A DNA stretch of 64,000 bases from Tissierellia bacterium (GTDB lineage: Bacteria; Bacillota; Clostridia; Tissierellales; Peptoniphilaceae): NCBI GenBank assembly GCA_012519495.1, contig JAAYQA010000084.1, positions 1-64,000 on the forward strand, written 5' to 3'. The translations under genes were made by a program, and so were the position numbers. Under the pieces are notes generated by a model. It made no database searches. It was not told the origin of the DNA and saw only the letters and a program-made list of their open reading frames with translations. Shown here piece by piece: positions 17,486 to 27,344 of the stretch (its first letter is position 1; every line of letters begins with the position of its first letter).

Positions 17486-18829
17486 CTATAATGTTAATAA
17501 ATGGGGCATCATCCGCGTTGCCAGACCTAAAAGCAAAAAGAAACCGACAATGTCAGTCGTCGTGGTTACAAACATGGAAGAAGCCAGTGCCGGGTCCATA
17601 TTCAGCTTGGCCAGAACCACCGGGACGATAAAACCGATGATATTTGCTATCAACTGATTGCCGAGCATCGCGGCAAACACAATCAGCGACAGCGCCCAGT
17701 TATGCAATATGACATACACAAACACCGCAGCGATGGTCCCGATCAAAACCCCGTTGATCAAGCCTACGGCAATCTGCTTTTTAATAATCGGATGGCTGTC
17801 GCGCAGGCGCAACTCCCCCATCGCGAGACTTCGTATCACAACCGAGAGCGTCTGCGAACCGGCACTCCCGCCTAATCCGGCAATAATCGGCATGATGGCA
17901 GCCAATACGGCTACTTTTGCAATCGTTGACTCAAACTGCGCCACGATCATGGAAGACAAAAACGCCGTTGCCAAATTGACAATCAGCCAGGGGACCCGTT
18001 TTGTCACAGAACTCCAGATACTGGAATCGAGTCGCTCATCCTTGCTGACACCGGACATCATGAGCATGTCTTCGGTATGCTCATCAATCAGGACATCGAT
18101 AATATCGTCAATGGTAATGATACCCAACAAAGCGCCGCGCCGATTGGTTACCGGCATAACCTGCAAGTCGTACTTTGATACGATCAGCGATACTTCTTCC
18201 TGGTCGGTATCAGTTACCACACTGATCGGATTGGGTTCCATTATTTCTGAAAGTCTTTCATTTGCATCTGCGGCAAACAGATTCCGCAGGTCGACCGTAC
18301 CCAACAGACGATGTGTATAATCGGTCACAAATAATGTATCGATCACTTCGGTAGAAGGAGCGATCTCCTTTAGTTTTTGCAGGGCTTGTATCGCACTCAG
18401 GCTGCCGCGCAGGGCAATATACTCGGTTGTCATCAGACCGCCGGCTGTCTCCGGATCATAACTCAATAACTGACTGATTTCCTCCGATTCACTCTTTGTC
18501 ATCAGATTCAGAATGTCTTTACGTTTGCGCACAGAAAGCGCACCGACAATGTCGGTAATATCGTCGGAAGACATATGTTGAAATATACCTAATATCGCAT
18601 CGATATCCAGTAAATTGATAATGCGGATCTGCTCGTCTTCTTCTTCCTCTTCCAGAAGCAGTGCCTTCTTTTCGTCATCCAGCAACGCAAAAACGCGGAG
18701 TATATCGGCATCTTCCAGCTCGGACAAAGCAATGGCGATGTCAATATCCTGCTCGTCTTCAAATAATTGATTGGCATCTGCCCGATCGTCGGTTTCCACA
18801 ATCTGCAATAGCCGTTCTCGTAAATCCAA
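17486..18829 (-). CDS. mgtE: Magnesium transporter MgtE
   Basis: Mg2+ channel with the full MgtE layout: acidic N-terminal superhelical domain (to about residue 110), two CBS domains (about 115-245), a linking helix and five membrane helices with PIIAGLGGSAGSQT, the pore signature. The frame is open to a TTG at 18883, but that codon is the -35 box of a promoter. The predicted transcript starts near 18847, and TTG at 18829, five bases after AGGCGGTG, is the first sensible start, giving 447 residues, the normal size. No Mg2+ riboswitch fits in the short leader. First gene of the mgtE-murB-PHP-rapZ-yvcK operon. Confidence 0.9.
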   Translation of the reverse strand: MDLRERLLQIVETDDRADANQLFEDEQDIDIAIALSELEDADILRVFALLDDEKKALLLEEEEEDEQIRIINLLDIDAILGIFQHMSSDDITDIVGALSVRKRKDILNLMTKSESEEISQLLSYDPETAGGLMTTEYIALRGSLSAIQALQKLKEIAPSTEVIDTLFVTDYTHRLLGTVDLRNLFAADANERLSEIMEPNPISVVTDTDQEEVSLIVSKYDLQVMPVTNRRGALLGIITIDDIIDVLIDEHTEDMLMMSGVSKDERLDSSIWSSVTKRVPWLIVNLATAFLSSMIVAQFESTIAKVAVLAAIMPIIAGLGGSAGSQTLSVVIRSLAMGELRLRDSHPIIKKQIAVGLINGVLIGTIAAVFVYVILHNWALSLIVFAAMLGNQLIANIIGFIVPVVLAKLNMDPALASSMFVTTTTDIVGFFLLLGLATRMMPHLLTL

Positions 18830-18853
18830 TGAAACACCGCCTTTCCTCACGCT

Positions 18854-18883
18854 ATTGTAACCCAAATGCCAAGTATTCGGCAA
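18854..18883 (-). promoter_or_regulatory. Promoter of mgtE operon
   Basis: TTGCCG (18878-18883), 18-nt spacer, TACAAT (18854-18859). Transcription would begin about 18 nt before the TTG start, and the nifJ terminator lies just upstream. Confidence 0.65.
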
Positions 18884-18888
18884 GCATA

Positions 18889-18920
18889 CAAAAAGGCCGA
18901 CTCTTAAACAGAGTCGGCCT
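18889..18920 (-). terminator. Rho-independent terminator of nifJ
   Basis: A 10-bp stem AGGCCGACTC/GAGTCGGCCT (18894-18903 with 18911-18920) with a T-run on the minus strand, 13 bp after the nifJ stop. Confidence 0.9.
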
Positions 18921-18933
18921 CTTGTTGCTTCTA

Positions 18934-21900
18934 TTATGCGTCAGCCAGCTTTTTATAGGTATTGTAACGATGCTTAGCGTCAGCTTCTGCTGCTTGGAAC
19001 AATGCGTCTGCATCTTCCGGGAAAGATCTTCTGAGCGAGGTGTAACGTACTTCGCTTTCGAGGAAGTCAGTGAAGGGTTTGGTCGGTTCTTTGCTATCCA
19101 GCTGGAACGGATTTTTGCCTTCTTCTGCCAGTCTCGGGTCGAAGCGATACAGATGCCAGTAGCCCGTTTCAACGGCTTTAAGCTGCTGTTTCGAGCTGGT
19201 GCCCATACCGGTCGTGATTCCGTGGTTAATGCACGGAGCGTACGCGATAACCAAGGAAGGTCCGTCGTAGCTAGCCGCTTCACGCAATGCTTTGAGCGTT
19301 TGGTTCATGTCGGCACCCATGGAGATCTGTGCTACATAGACATAACCGTAGGACATAGCTTGCATGCCGAGGTCTTTTTTGCGGATCTTCTTACCGGAAG
19401 CCGCAAATTTTGCAACGGCTGCAGTCGGGGTCGACTTGGACGATTGTCCGCCGGTGTTCGAGTATACTTCGGTGTCGATGACAAGAACATTGACATTCTC
19501 GCCGGACGCCAATACGTGGTCGAGTCCGCCGTATCCGATGTCATAAGCCCATCCGTCACCGCCAAAGATCCATTGGGTTCTTTGTACGAGATAGTCGGTC
19601 AGACCGTTCAGATCGTCTACGATGGCTTTTGCATCGCCATCCGGATTGGCCGCTTCCATCGCTTTAACGAGATTGTAACCCGCTTCTTTGGAACCGACAT
19701 AATCCTGTTTGTTTTCGATCCAGGCTTTTCCGGCTTTCGCAATATCGTCGTCCGCGCCCAGTTCGATATATTTGTTCAGGAGATTTTCAATCTGATTTCT
19801 CTTGTCTTCTACGGCAACGTGCATACCAAAGCCGAATTCGGCATTGTCTTCAAACAGGGAATTCGCCCAGGTCGGACCGTTTCCTGTATTGCGGTTTATC
19901 GTGTAAGGTGTAGCCGGAGCCGAAGCACCCCAGATGCTGGAGCAGCCGGTTGCGTTGGCGACCATCATGTGCTCGCCGTACAATTGGGTAATCAGCTTGA
20001 CATACGGCGTTTCTCCGCAGCCTGCGCAAGCGCCCGAGAACTCAAGCAACGGCTGTTTGAACTGCGTGCCTTTGAGGGTTTCGGTGCCCATAACATCTTC
20101 TTTGTAACCGACGACATTGTGTGCGTAGGTCCAATTGTCTTTTTGCGCATCCATTTGTTCTTCAAACGGCTTCATGATCAGCGCTTTTTCTTTCGACGGG
20201 CAGATGTCTGCACAGTTTCCGCAGCCGGTGCAATCCAACGGGCTGACCTGGATACGGAATCCGTAGTCTTCCAGTCCTTTGCCGACGGCTTTTTTGATTT
20301 CAAAGCCTTCCGGTGCATTTTGTTTTTCTTCTTCGGTTACGAGGAACGGACGGATAACCGCATGCGGGCAAACATAGGCACAACGGTTACACTGAATGCA
20401 GTTGTCGATTTGCCATTCCGGTACAGCAGCGGCAATACCGCGTTTTTCGTATTGCGCGGTTCCCGGCGGGAACTCGCCGTTCGGACGATCTGCAAAGGTC
20501 GATACAGGCAGGTCATTTCCTTCCTGGCGGTTCATTGCGAGTACAACGTCTTCAATAAAGGCCGGTACATCTTCTGTGGCTTTTACGGCATCGTCGGTCG
20601 CGTTCTTCCAGCTTTCCGGAACATCGATTTTCACAACGGCATCGCTGCCGGCGTCGATGGCTTTATGGTTCATGGCAACAATCTTTTCACCTTTTCTGCC
20701 GTATTCTTTGACAACAGAATCTTTCAGGTGTTTCATGGCATCTTCAATCGGAAGCACTTCCGAGAGTTTAAAGAAAGCCGATTGCATAATCATATTGGTG
20801 CGTCCGCCCAGACCGATCTCTCCGGCGATCTTCGATGCATTGATGATGTAGAAGGAGATATTGTGATCGGCAATGTATTTTTTCATGGAAGCCGGCAGGT
20901 GTTCATTCAGCTCTTCTTCCGACCAGATGGTGTTCAGAAGGAATGTGCCGCCGTCTTTCAAGCCACGCAGCAATTGATACTGATTTACATAGGATTGTTT
21001 CGAGCAGGATACAAAGTCTGCTTCGTCGATCAGATAGGTGGAGCGGATCGGGTTGTTACCGAAACGCAAGTGCGAAATCGTTACGCCGCCGGATTTCTTG
21101 GAGTCGTAGTCGAAATAGCCCTGTGCGTACATGTCGGTATCGTCACCGATGATCTTGATCGCTTGCTTGTTTGCACCAACGGTTCCGTCGGAACCGAAGC
21201 CCCAGAATTTGCAGCGGATGGTTCCGTCTTGTACGGCGTTGACATGCTCGGTGACTTCCAGCGAAGTATTGGTCAGATCGTCAACAATACCTACAGTGAA
21301 GCCGGTTTTCGGATTGTCGGATTTCAGGTTTTCAAATACCGCGTTCAGATGCGAGGGGTTCGTGTCTTTCGAACCGAGGCCGTAACGTCCACCTACGATA
21401 ACGGGACGTTGGTCGGATTCAAAGAAGGCCGAACGAACATCAAGATACAGCGGTTCGCCGATGGAGCCCTTTTCTTTTGTACGGTCCAGTACGGCAATTT
21501 TCTTTGCGGTTGCAGGAATGGCATCCATGAAATGCTTCGTGGAGAAAGGACGATACAGATGTACTTTTACAACACCGACTTTTTCGCCTTTAGCCATTAA
21601 ATAATCAACGGTTTCTTCCAAAGCTTCGGTAACAGAACCCATAGCGATGACAACGCGGTCTGCGTCTTCGGCGCCATAGTAATTGAACAAGCCGTAGTCT
21701 CTTCCCGTTATTTCATTAATCTTTCCTATGTATTCTTCAACAACACCGACGATATTCTCGTAATACGGGTTTGAAGCTTCTACATTTTGGAAATAGATGT
21801 CGGGGTTTTGTGCCATACCCGTAGTTTTCGGACGGGACGGATGATTGGAAGTTTTTCTGAATTCGTTAAGAGCATCTTTGTCAAGCAATTTGCCGAGTTC

Positions 21901-22467
21901 GTCATAATCCATGACTTCGATCTTCTGAATTTCATGACTGGTTCGGAAACCGTCGAAGAAATGTACGAAAGGAACCTTGCCTTTGATGGCGGCCAGGTGT
22001 GCAACCGAACCCAGGTCCATAACTTCCTGTACCGATCCGGAAGCTAACAGGGCAAAGCCGGTTTGACGGACTGCCATGACATCCTGATGGTCTCCGAAGA
22101 TGGAGAGTGCATGGCTGGCGAGGGCACGTGCAGATACGTGGAATACGCCCGGTAAGTTCTCCCCTGCGATTTTGTACATATTGGGCAGCATGAGAAGCAG
22201 ACCCTGCGATGCGGTGAATGTGGTGGTTAAAGCACCCGCTGTCAACGAACCGTGCACAGCACCGGCTGCGCCGCCTTCCGATTGCATTTCGCGAACGGTT
22301 ACCGTTTCACCAAAAATGTTTTTGAGACCGTTTGCCGACCATTCGTCCACCATCTCCGCCATATTGGACGAAGGGGTGATCGGGTAAATCGCTGCAACGT
22401 CGGTGAATGCATAGGCGACGTGTGCCGCTGCGGTATTACCGTCCATGGTCTTCATCGTTCTTGCCAT
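18934..22467 (-). CDS. nifJ: Pyruvate:ferredoxin (flavodoxin) oxidoreductase
   Basis: Oxidises pyruvate to acetyl-CoA and CO2 with ferredoxin or flavodoxin as acceptor, the key oxygen-sensitive step of anaerobic fermentation. Single chain of 1177 residues: TPP-binding pyrimidine domain (TAAAHVAYAFTDVAAIYPITPSS), CoA-binding domain, domain V with two 4Fe-4S motifs (CIQCNRCAYVCPHA and CTGCGNCADICPS), and the TPP pyrophosphate domain (GDGWAYDIGYGGLDH, DTEVYSNTGGQ). The extra proximal cluster ligands include CAGCGETPY. Strong sigma-A promoter and ribosome binding site suggest high expression. Monocistronic. Confidence 0.97.
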   Translation of the reverse strand: MARTMKTMDGNTAAAHVAYAFTDVAAIYPITPSSNMAEMVDEWSANGLKNIFGETVTVREMQSEGGAAGAVHGSLTAGALTTTFTASQGLLLMLPNMYKIAGENLPGVFHVSARALASHALSIFGDHQDVMAVRQTGFALLASGSVQEVMDLGSVAHLAAIKGKVPFVHFFDGFRTSHEIQKIEVMDYDELGKLLDKDALNEFRKTSNHPSRPKTTGMAQNPDIYFQNVEASNPYYENIVGVVEEYIGKINEITGRDYGLFNYYGAEDADRVVIAMGSVTEALEETVDYLMAKGEKVGVVKVHLYRPFSTKHFMDAIPATAKKIAVLDRTKEKGSIGEPLYLDVRSAFFESDQRPVIVGGRYGLGSKDTNPSHLNAVFENLKSDNPKTGFTVGIVDDLTNTSLEVTEHVNAVQDGTIRCKFWGFGSDGTVGANKQAIKIIGDDTDMYAQGYFDYDSKKSGGVTISHLRFGNNPIRSTYLIDEADFVSCSKQSYVNQYQLLRGLKDGGTFLLNTIWSEEELNEHLPASMKKYIADHNISFYIINASKIAGEIGLGGRTNMIMQSAFFKLSEVLPIEDAMKHLKDSVVKEYGRKGEKIVAMNHKAIDAGSDAVVKIDVPESWKNATDDAVKATEDVPAFIEDVVLAMNRQEGNDLPVSTFADRPNGEFPPGTAQYEKRGIAAAVPEWQIDNCIQCNRCAYVCPHAVIRPFLVTEEEKQNAPEGFEIKKAVGKGLEDYGFRIQVSPLDCTGCGNCADICPSKEKALIMKPFEEQMDAQKDNWTYAHNVVGYKEDVMGTETLKGTQFKQPLLEFSGACAGCGETPYVKLITQLYGEHMMVANATGCSSIWGASAPATPYTINRNTGNGPTWANSLFEDNAEFGFGMHVAVEDKRNQIENLLNKYIELGADDDIAKAGKAWIENKQDYVGSKEAGYNLVKAMEAANPDGDAKAIVDDLNGLTDYLVQRTQWIFGGDGWAYDIGYGGLDHVLASGENVNVLVIDTEVYSNTGGQSSKSTPTAAVAKFAASGKKIRKKDLGMQAMSYGYVYVAQISMGADMNQTLKALREAASYDGPSLVIAYAPCINHGITTGMGTSSKQQLKAVETGYWHLYRFDPRLAEEGKNPFQLDSKEPTKPFTDFLESEVRYTSLRRSFPEDADALFQAAEADAKHRYNTYKKLADA

Positions 22468-22538
22468 AAAATTACCTCCTGTTCAATTTATAAACATACA
22501 TTTGCGCGCTAAAAAAACACGCTATTACTACTTCTCTA

Positions 22539-22567
22539 AGTATATCCCTGTGACAGACGAAAGTCAA
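22539..22567 (-). promoter_or_regulatory. Strong sigma-A promoter of nifJ
   Basis: TTGACT (22562-22567), exact 17-nt spacer, TATACT (22539-22544). Predicted leader of about 65 nt. Confidence 0.8.
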
Positions 22568-22592
22568 ATATAATCCGGTTGGATCGCCTGTC

Positions 22593-22607
22593 TGCAAGCG
22601 TTTATCA
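22593..22607. promoter_or_regulatory. Possible CcpA (cre-like) site upstream of nifJ
   Basis: TGCAAGCGTTTATCA resembles the catabolite-responsive element TGWAANCGNTNNCA but carries one extra base before the final CA. Its centre is about 68 bp upstream of the predicted nifJ start of transcription. Confidence 0.3.
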
Positions 22608-22684
22608 CAAAGTTTACAGAATTAATTGTTTTAATGAGTTTTTATCATGAAAGTAATATATTATCTGTACATGAATAATCTATG

Positions 22685-23599
22685 TTATTTTTCATGGCGG
22701 AATAAACGCTTGTTCAGTTCCAGCGCCGCATTGTAACCCAGGGTTCTCTGTCGGTGATTCCTGGTAGCCACCTCAATAATCATCGCGATATTTCTGCCGG
22801 TTTTAACCGGAATAACAAATTTGGGAATCAGGGCTCCCAGTATCTCGTAATGCTCTTCCTCCAGACCGAGGCGTTCATATTCTTCCTCGTCATCCCAGGT
22901 TTTCAGTTCGATCACAAGGTCGATATACTCTTCGGTTTTGACCGAGCCCAAACCGTATAATCTGCCGATATCCAGGATGCCCAAACCGCGTATTTCCATA
23001 AAATGGCGGATATTTTCAGGCGAGGTGCCCAAGAGTCCGGTTACCATGCGTTTAATCACGACCACATCATCTGCAACCAGCCGGTGCCCGCGAATGATCA
23101 GATCCAGTGCCGTCTCCGACTTCCCGACCGAACTGTCGCCCAGCAAAAGAACACCGGACCCGAAGATTTCCACCAATACGCCGTGTATCGTGATTTCATC
23201 GGCCAGCAACAGTTCGAGCGTGGTATTAATCCGTGTGATCAGGTCCGTTGTCGGCAGTTCCGACCGGATAAAGCTCTTGTCGTAGTGTTTGGCCAGGTCC
23301 AGAATGTCCTGGCGTATTTCCAGACCGCGCGAAAAAAACATCGCCGGAATATCATAGCTCAGCAGTCCCCGAAACCGCTCGTAACAGGTTTGCGAGTCCA
23401 GCGTCAGATAATAGTCGTGTTCCACTTGCCCGATCAGCTGAATCCGCTCATAGGGGTAACGGTCCATATAGCCGAACAACTGCAGGCCCGGACGGTTGAT
23501 ATCGCGGCTTTCGATGATCACATCGTCGTAATCGGACGCCTTGTGCACAATCTCCAGATCCAGTGTGTCGACGAGTTCTTTCAGTCTAACTTCCTTCAT
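22685..23599 (-). CDS. hprK: HPr kinase/phosphorylase
   Basis: Phosphorylates Ser46 of the PTS carrier HPr when fructose 1,6-bisphosphate and ATP are high, and reverses it with phosphate; the product is the CcpA corepressor in Firmicutes. 304 residues from ATG 23599, ten codons inside the longest frame, chosen for its GGAGG and normal length. Walker A GDSSVGKSE and the family signature EIRGLGILDIGRLYG are intact. Overlaps the end of uvrC by 14 bp, third gene of pepP-uvrC-hprK. No clear terminator is visible downstream. Confidence 0.95.
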   Translation of the reverse strand: MKEVRLKELVDTLDLEIVHKASDYDDVIIESRDINRPGLQLFGYMDRYPYERIQLIGQVEHDYYLTLDSQTCYERFRGLLSYDIPAMFFSRGLEIRQDILDLAKHYDKSFIRSELPTTDLITRINTTLELLLADEITIHGVLVEIFGSGVLLLGDSSVGKSETALDLIIRGHRLVADDVVVIKRMVTGLLGTSPENIRHFMEIRGLGILDIGRLYGLGSVKTEEYIDLVIELKTWDDEEEYERLGLEEEHYEILGALIPKFVIPVKTGRNIAMIIEVATRNHRQRTLGYNAALELNKRLFRHEK

Positions 23600-25433
23600 G
23601 CGTACCTCCGCGGAAAAATTCATATACACTCGCAGCCGCCTTGCGGTTCATGCCGGGAACGGCTGCCAACTCTTCTTCGGTTGCTTCCTGAATGGCCGGT
23701 ATCGTTTTGAACGCAGTAAGAAGCGCCCGCTTGCGTTTCATGCCGATTCCCGGAATGTCATCCAGCACCGTGCGGCGCAACGTATCTCCGCGCAGCTTTC
23801 TGTGATACTGATAGGCGAAGCGATGTGCTTCTTCCTGTACCGCATAGACAAAGCGATACAGCGGTGTACGTACCGAAAGGGGAATCTCCGCATTGTTCCA
23901 GATCAAACCTCTTGTATTATGAAAGGCGTCTTTTACCAGTCCGCAAACCGGAATCGACAAGCCGGCTTCCGTAACCACCTGCTGTGCCGCGTTGACCTGT
24001 CCCTTCCCTCCGTCCACGAGAATTAAATCCGGCAACTGTCCGAAACCTTCGTCTTTGTTCTTTTCGTTTAACCCGCGGCGCAGACGGCGCGTCAATACTT
24101 CTTTATGACTGCCGACATCATCCGCCTGCTCGACGGTTTTGATTTTGAACTTCCGGTATTCGCGCGTGGCTTTTTCTCCGTCCAGAAAAACCACCATCGA
24201 TCCGACCGACTGCGCACCGGATACATTGGATATGTCATAGCATTCGATACGGGACAGATCCTGCAATCCCAAAAGAGATTCCAATTGCTCCAGACCGAGA
24301 GGACGCGTCCGTTCCCGCCGTTTCATTTTCTCTTCAAAATTCTTGAGCATATCTCCGGCATTGGTGCGAACGGTTTCCAACAAATCGGTCTTGTTTCCGC
24401 GTACCGGACGGCGGATGCGTACACCGCTCCCCCGTCGGTCGGTCAGTAAGCGTTCCAGCGACGCCGATTCCCGCGGCAAAGTGTCAACAAGAACCTCGCC
24501 GGGGATATAACTGGAATCCATGTAAAACTGCAAAAGGAAAGCACGCAGTATTTCTCCGTCTTCTTCCTTGTAGTCGTCGTCGATAATAAAGTGCTCCCGG
24601 TCGACGGTTTTACCGCCGCGCATAAAGAAGATCTGCACACAACAGTGGCGATCGGAACGCGCCATGGCGATCAGATCAATATCCACTTGTTTTGTTGTGG
24701 AGATCGTCTGTTTCTCCAACAGGGTTGCTATGGACTGCAAATAATCGCGGTACCGTGCCGCCACTTCATATTGCAGCGCTTCTGCTGCGCTATGCATCCG
24801 CTCTTCCACTTCCTTCAACAGATCGCCGGATCGGCCACGCAAAAAGGAGCGGATTTTTTCCACATTTTGGTTATAGATTGCTTCATCGGCTTTATCCACA
24901 CAAGGTGCCGGACAGCGTCCGATAAAATAATTGAGACAGGGTCTTTTTAGGCGCTCGCCTTTTTCAAATTGCAGATTGCAGGTTCGCAACGGATAGATCT
25001 GCTGCAAAAGCTCAATCAGATCGTTGACCGCATAGGCATTGGGAAAAGGCCCAAAGAACTCCCCACCCTTTTTTTCTACCTTACGCACTTTCAAAAGCCT
25101 GGGATACTGCTGATCGGTAATCTGAATATACGGATACTGCTTATCGTCCCGCAGGAGAATATTGTATCGCGGTTTGTTTTCCTTGATCAGATTGGACTCC
25201 AGGACGAACGCTTCAATCTCATTGTCGACGATGATATATTCAAAACGCGCAATATGGCGCACCATAGCAGCTACTTTGGCGTGCTGCCTCTTTGGTGAAC
25301 CGAAATACGACCGAACGCGGTTTTTCAGAGAGATGGCTTTTCCGACATATATAATCCTGTCTTCCTCATCATACATCAGATACACACCGGGTAAATCCGG
25401 GAGTGTGCGCAGTTGTTCTTCTCTTTCTATCAA
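23586..25433 (-). CDS. uvrC: UvrABC excinuclease subunit C
   Basis: Makes both incisions in nucleotide excision repair. 615 residues in the standard order: GIY-YIG nuclease (GVYLMYDEEDRIIYVGKA, residues 15-32), Cys-rich segment (CNLQFEKGERLKRPCLNYFIGRCPAPC), UVR motif near 205-240, RNase H-like nuclease domain (IECYDISNVSG, DGGKGQ) and tandem helix-hairpin-helix motifs at the C-terminus (IPGIGMKRKRALL, VPGMNRKAAASVYEF). Start overlaps the pepP stop by 4 bp (ATGA). Confidence 0.96.
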   Translation of the reverse strand: MIEREEQLRTLPDLPGVYLMYDEEDRIIYVGKAISLKNRVRSYFGSPKRQHAKVAAMVRHIARFEYIIVDNEIEAFVLESNLIKENKPRYNILLRDDKQYPYIQITDQQYPRLLKVRKVEKKGGEFFGPFPNAYAVNDLIELLQQIYPLRTCNLQFEKGERLKRPCLNYFIGRCPAPCVDKADEAIYNQNVEKIRSFLRGRSGDLLKEVEERMHSAAEALQYEVAARYRDYLQSIATLLEKQTISTTKQVDIDLIAMARSDRHCCVQIFFMRGGKTVDREHFIIDDDYKEEDGEILRAFLLQFYMDSSYIPGEVLVDTLPRESASLERLLTDRRGSGVRIRRPVRGNKTDLLETVRTNAGDMLKNFEEKMKRRERTRPLGLEQLESLLGLQDLSRIECYDISNVSGAQSVGSMVVFLDGEKATREYRKFKIKTVEQADDVGSHKEVLTRRLRRGLNEKNKDEGFGQLPDLILVDGGKGQVNAAQQVVTEAGLSIPVCGLVKDAFHNTRGLIWNNAEIPLSVRTPLYRFVYAVQEEAHRFAYQYHRKLRGDTLRRTVLDDIPGIGMKRKRALLTAFKTIPAIQEATEEELAAVPGMNRKAAASVYEFFRGGTHEGS

Positions 25434-27160
25434 GAAACCGGCCTCGTCTTTTTATAGAGGAAGTCTTTCACTTCGGGTGCAAGTTCCTTTTCCAGGCGGT
25501 CATATACGCCCTGATTATACGCATTCAGCCAGCTGCGTTCTTTCGGTGAAAGCATATCCGTGCAAACGGGGGCGGTGTCGATATAGCAGTCAGAGAGTAT
25601 ACCGAATCGGTAGAATTCGCCAAATTCCGTTTGCGTATCCTTTTCGACATAGACGATGTTCTCTATCCGGACACCGTGCTTGCCGGCCCGGTAAATACCG
25701 GGTTCGATCGATACGATATGCCCTTCTTCCAGCGGGACATCCAAAAATGCGGTACTGATACTCATGGGTCCTTCATGTACAGACAGCATAAAACCGACGC
25801 CATGCCCGGTGCCGTGCTTGTAGTCCATCCCTTCCTGCCAGAAAGGATAGCGGGCAAACCCGTCCAGCACATGGCCGCGGGTTCCTTTCAGAAACCGGGC
25901 TGCGATCAGCTGGATATGCGAACGCAGGGTCAGCGTATAATCGCGCTTTTCCTCGTCGGTAAGCGGCCCCATGGCCACTGTACGGGTAATATCGGTCGTT
26001 CCGTCATCGTATTGTCCGCCGGAATCAAGGAGCAAAAGACTCTTGTTTTCCAATGTAGCGGAATCGTCTTCCGGCTTATAGTGAATAATCGCGCCATTGG
26101 GTCCGTAGCCGGCGATCGTTTCAAAGCTGGGTTCAGAAAAACCCGGCTGTTCCCGGCGGAAGGCAAGCAAACGCTCTGCTATTTCTTTTTCCGTATGCCC
26201 GGTGCCTTCCTGTTCTAGCCAGTAGAAAAAGTTTGTCAATGCAATACCGTCTTTATGAAAGGCTTCTTTCATGCAGGCAATTTCATCTTTTGTCTTTCTT
26301 GCTTTCAGTTTGGTAGTTGGATTCATGCCGTCCACTCGACGATTCGCCGCAATGGACTGATAGAGACGGATATTGGTCCGCGTGGGATCAAATAATATCT
26401 TCTCTTCCCTTTTTTGCAAGAACGCTTCCGCTTCCGTGTAGGAGAGGGTCTGAATTCCCTTTTGATGCAAATCTTCCTGTATGTCTGCGGGGAGTTTCTC
26501 CGGATCGATAAACAGCGCCGCATCCTCTTCTCCCAGCCAAAAATAGGCGTAGAATACCGGCGTTCCGTATACATCCGAGCCTCGCAGATTTAAAAGCCAG
26601 GCGATATCTTCCGTTGCGCCGATCCAGACGGCTTGTGCACCGGCTTTTTGCACTTCTTTGCGAACCCGTGTCAGCTTGTCCGCGACCGTTCCGCCTGCCG
26701 CGGCATGGATCGGTTGGGTAATCGGGTCTTTGGGCAATGCAGGACCGTCCGGCCACAAATCGGGGGAATGCAGATCCGGGCACAATTCTGCCGTTACCGC
26801 CTCTTTGATCTTTCGGTATTCCGATACGCTCATGCGCCATCCGTCCACGGCAATGACCGCGTCTTTCGGTAATTCCTGCAAAAAGCTCTCGATGCTTTTC
26901 GTCTCGGGATACGCCGTACAGTACAAGTCTATCCCCGTGCCGCGCAGCTGCTTTTCTCCTTGCAACTCATAGCGGCCGTCGGTCCAGAGACCGGCGCTTT
27001 CCTTTGTCACAACCAGTGTGCCGGCGCTGCCGGTGAAGCCCGATAAGTGTGCGCGCAAACGGTAAGCCGGCGCCGGGTATTCACTCTGATGCGGGTCTGC
27101 TGTCGGAATGACAATAGCGTCATATCCCTTGTTTTTCATATAATCTCGTATCGTTTTCAT
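25430..27160 (-). CDS. pepP: Xaa-Pro aminopeptidase P, long form
   Basis: M24 metallopeptidase that removes N-terminal residues preceding proline; cytoplasmic peptide recycling. 576 residues from ATG 27160 (GGGAG five bases upstream); the frame is open 34 codons further but crosses the promoter at 27194-27223. Two creatinase-type N-terminal domains, a pita-bread catalytic domain with metal ligands in LLDSGGQYDDGTTDITRT, HGTGHGVG and SIEPG, and the extra C-terminal M24C domain of the long eukaryote-like form. First gene of pepP-uvrC-hprK. Confidence 0.92.
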   Translation of the reverse strand: MKTIRDYMKNKGYDAIVIPTADPHQSEYPAPAYRLRAHLSGFTGSAGTLVVTKESAGLWTDGRYELQGEKQLRGTGIDLYCTAYPETKSIESFLQELPKDAVIAVDGWRMSVSEYRKIKEAVTAELCPDLHSPDLWPDGPALPKDPITQPIHAAAGGTVADKLTRVRKEVQKAGAQAVWIGATEDIAWLLNLRGSDVYGTPVFYAYFWLGEEDAALFIDPEKLPADIQEDLHQKGIQTLSYTEAEAFLQKREEKILFDPTRTNIRLYQSIAANRRVDGMNPTTKLKARKTKDEIACMKEAFHKDGIALTNFFYWLEQEGTGHTEKEIAERLLAFRREQPGFSEPSFETIAGYGPNGAIIHYKPEDDSATLENKSLLLLDSGGQYDDGTTDITRTVAMGPLTDEEKRDYTLTLRSHIQLIAARFLKGTRGHVLDGFARYPFWQEGMDYKHGTGHGVGFMLSVHEGPMSISTAFLDVPLEEGHIVSIEPGIYRAGKHGVRIENIVYVEKDTQTEFGEFYRFGILSDCYIDTAPVCTDMLSPKERSWLNAYNQGVYDRLEKELAPEVKDFLYKKTRPVS

Positions 27161-27193
27161 ATTCACTCCCGTATTTCTTTGATTATTACCATC

Positions 27194-27223
27194 ATTATAC
27201 CAGTGTCCTCCTATAGACGCCAA
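27194..27223 (-). promoter_or_regulatory. Promoter of pepP-uvrC-hprK
   Basis: TTGGCG (27218-27223), 18-nt spacer, extended -10 TGG-TATAAT (27194-27202). Confidence 0.65.
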
Positions 27224-27321
27224 ATACGCGACAGATAAAATACAACGCGGAAATCTGTACAAGAATCATGCGTTATGTTACGATAATGCGGACTTGGAAT
27301 GTACGTAATGGTTTGCTGCTC

Positions 27322-27344
27322 TTGCGATGCATACCGTATCGCAA
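27322..27344 (+). other. Leader hairpin upstream of ychF
   Basis: Perfect 7-bp inverted repeat TTGCGAT / ATCGCAA with a 9-nt loop inside the long ychF leader. No T-run follows directly. Role unknown. Confidence 0.35.

Noticed and set aside
18830-18933. Mg2+ riboswitch before mgtE
   Set aside because: The predicted leader is only about 18 nt and the space upstream is taken by the nifJ terminator and the promoter, so no riboswitch fits.
18661-21600. A 979-codon open frame on the plus strand
   Set aside because: It is the antisense of nifJ, a gene with unmistakable PFOR motifs, promoter and terminator. The antisense frame has no ribosome binding site or recognisable domain and reflects codon bias of the real gene.
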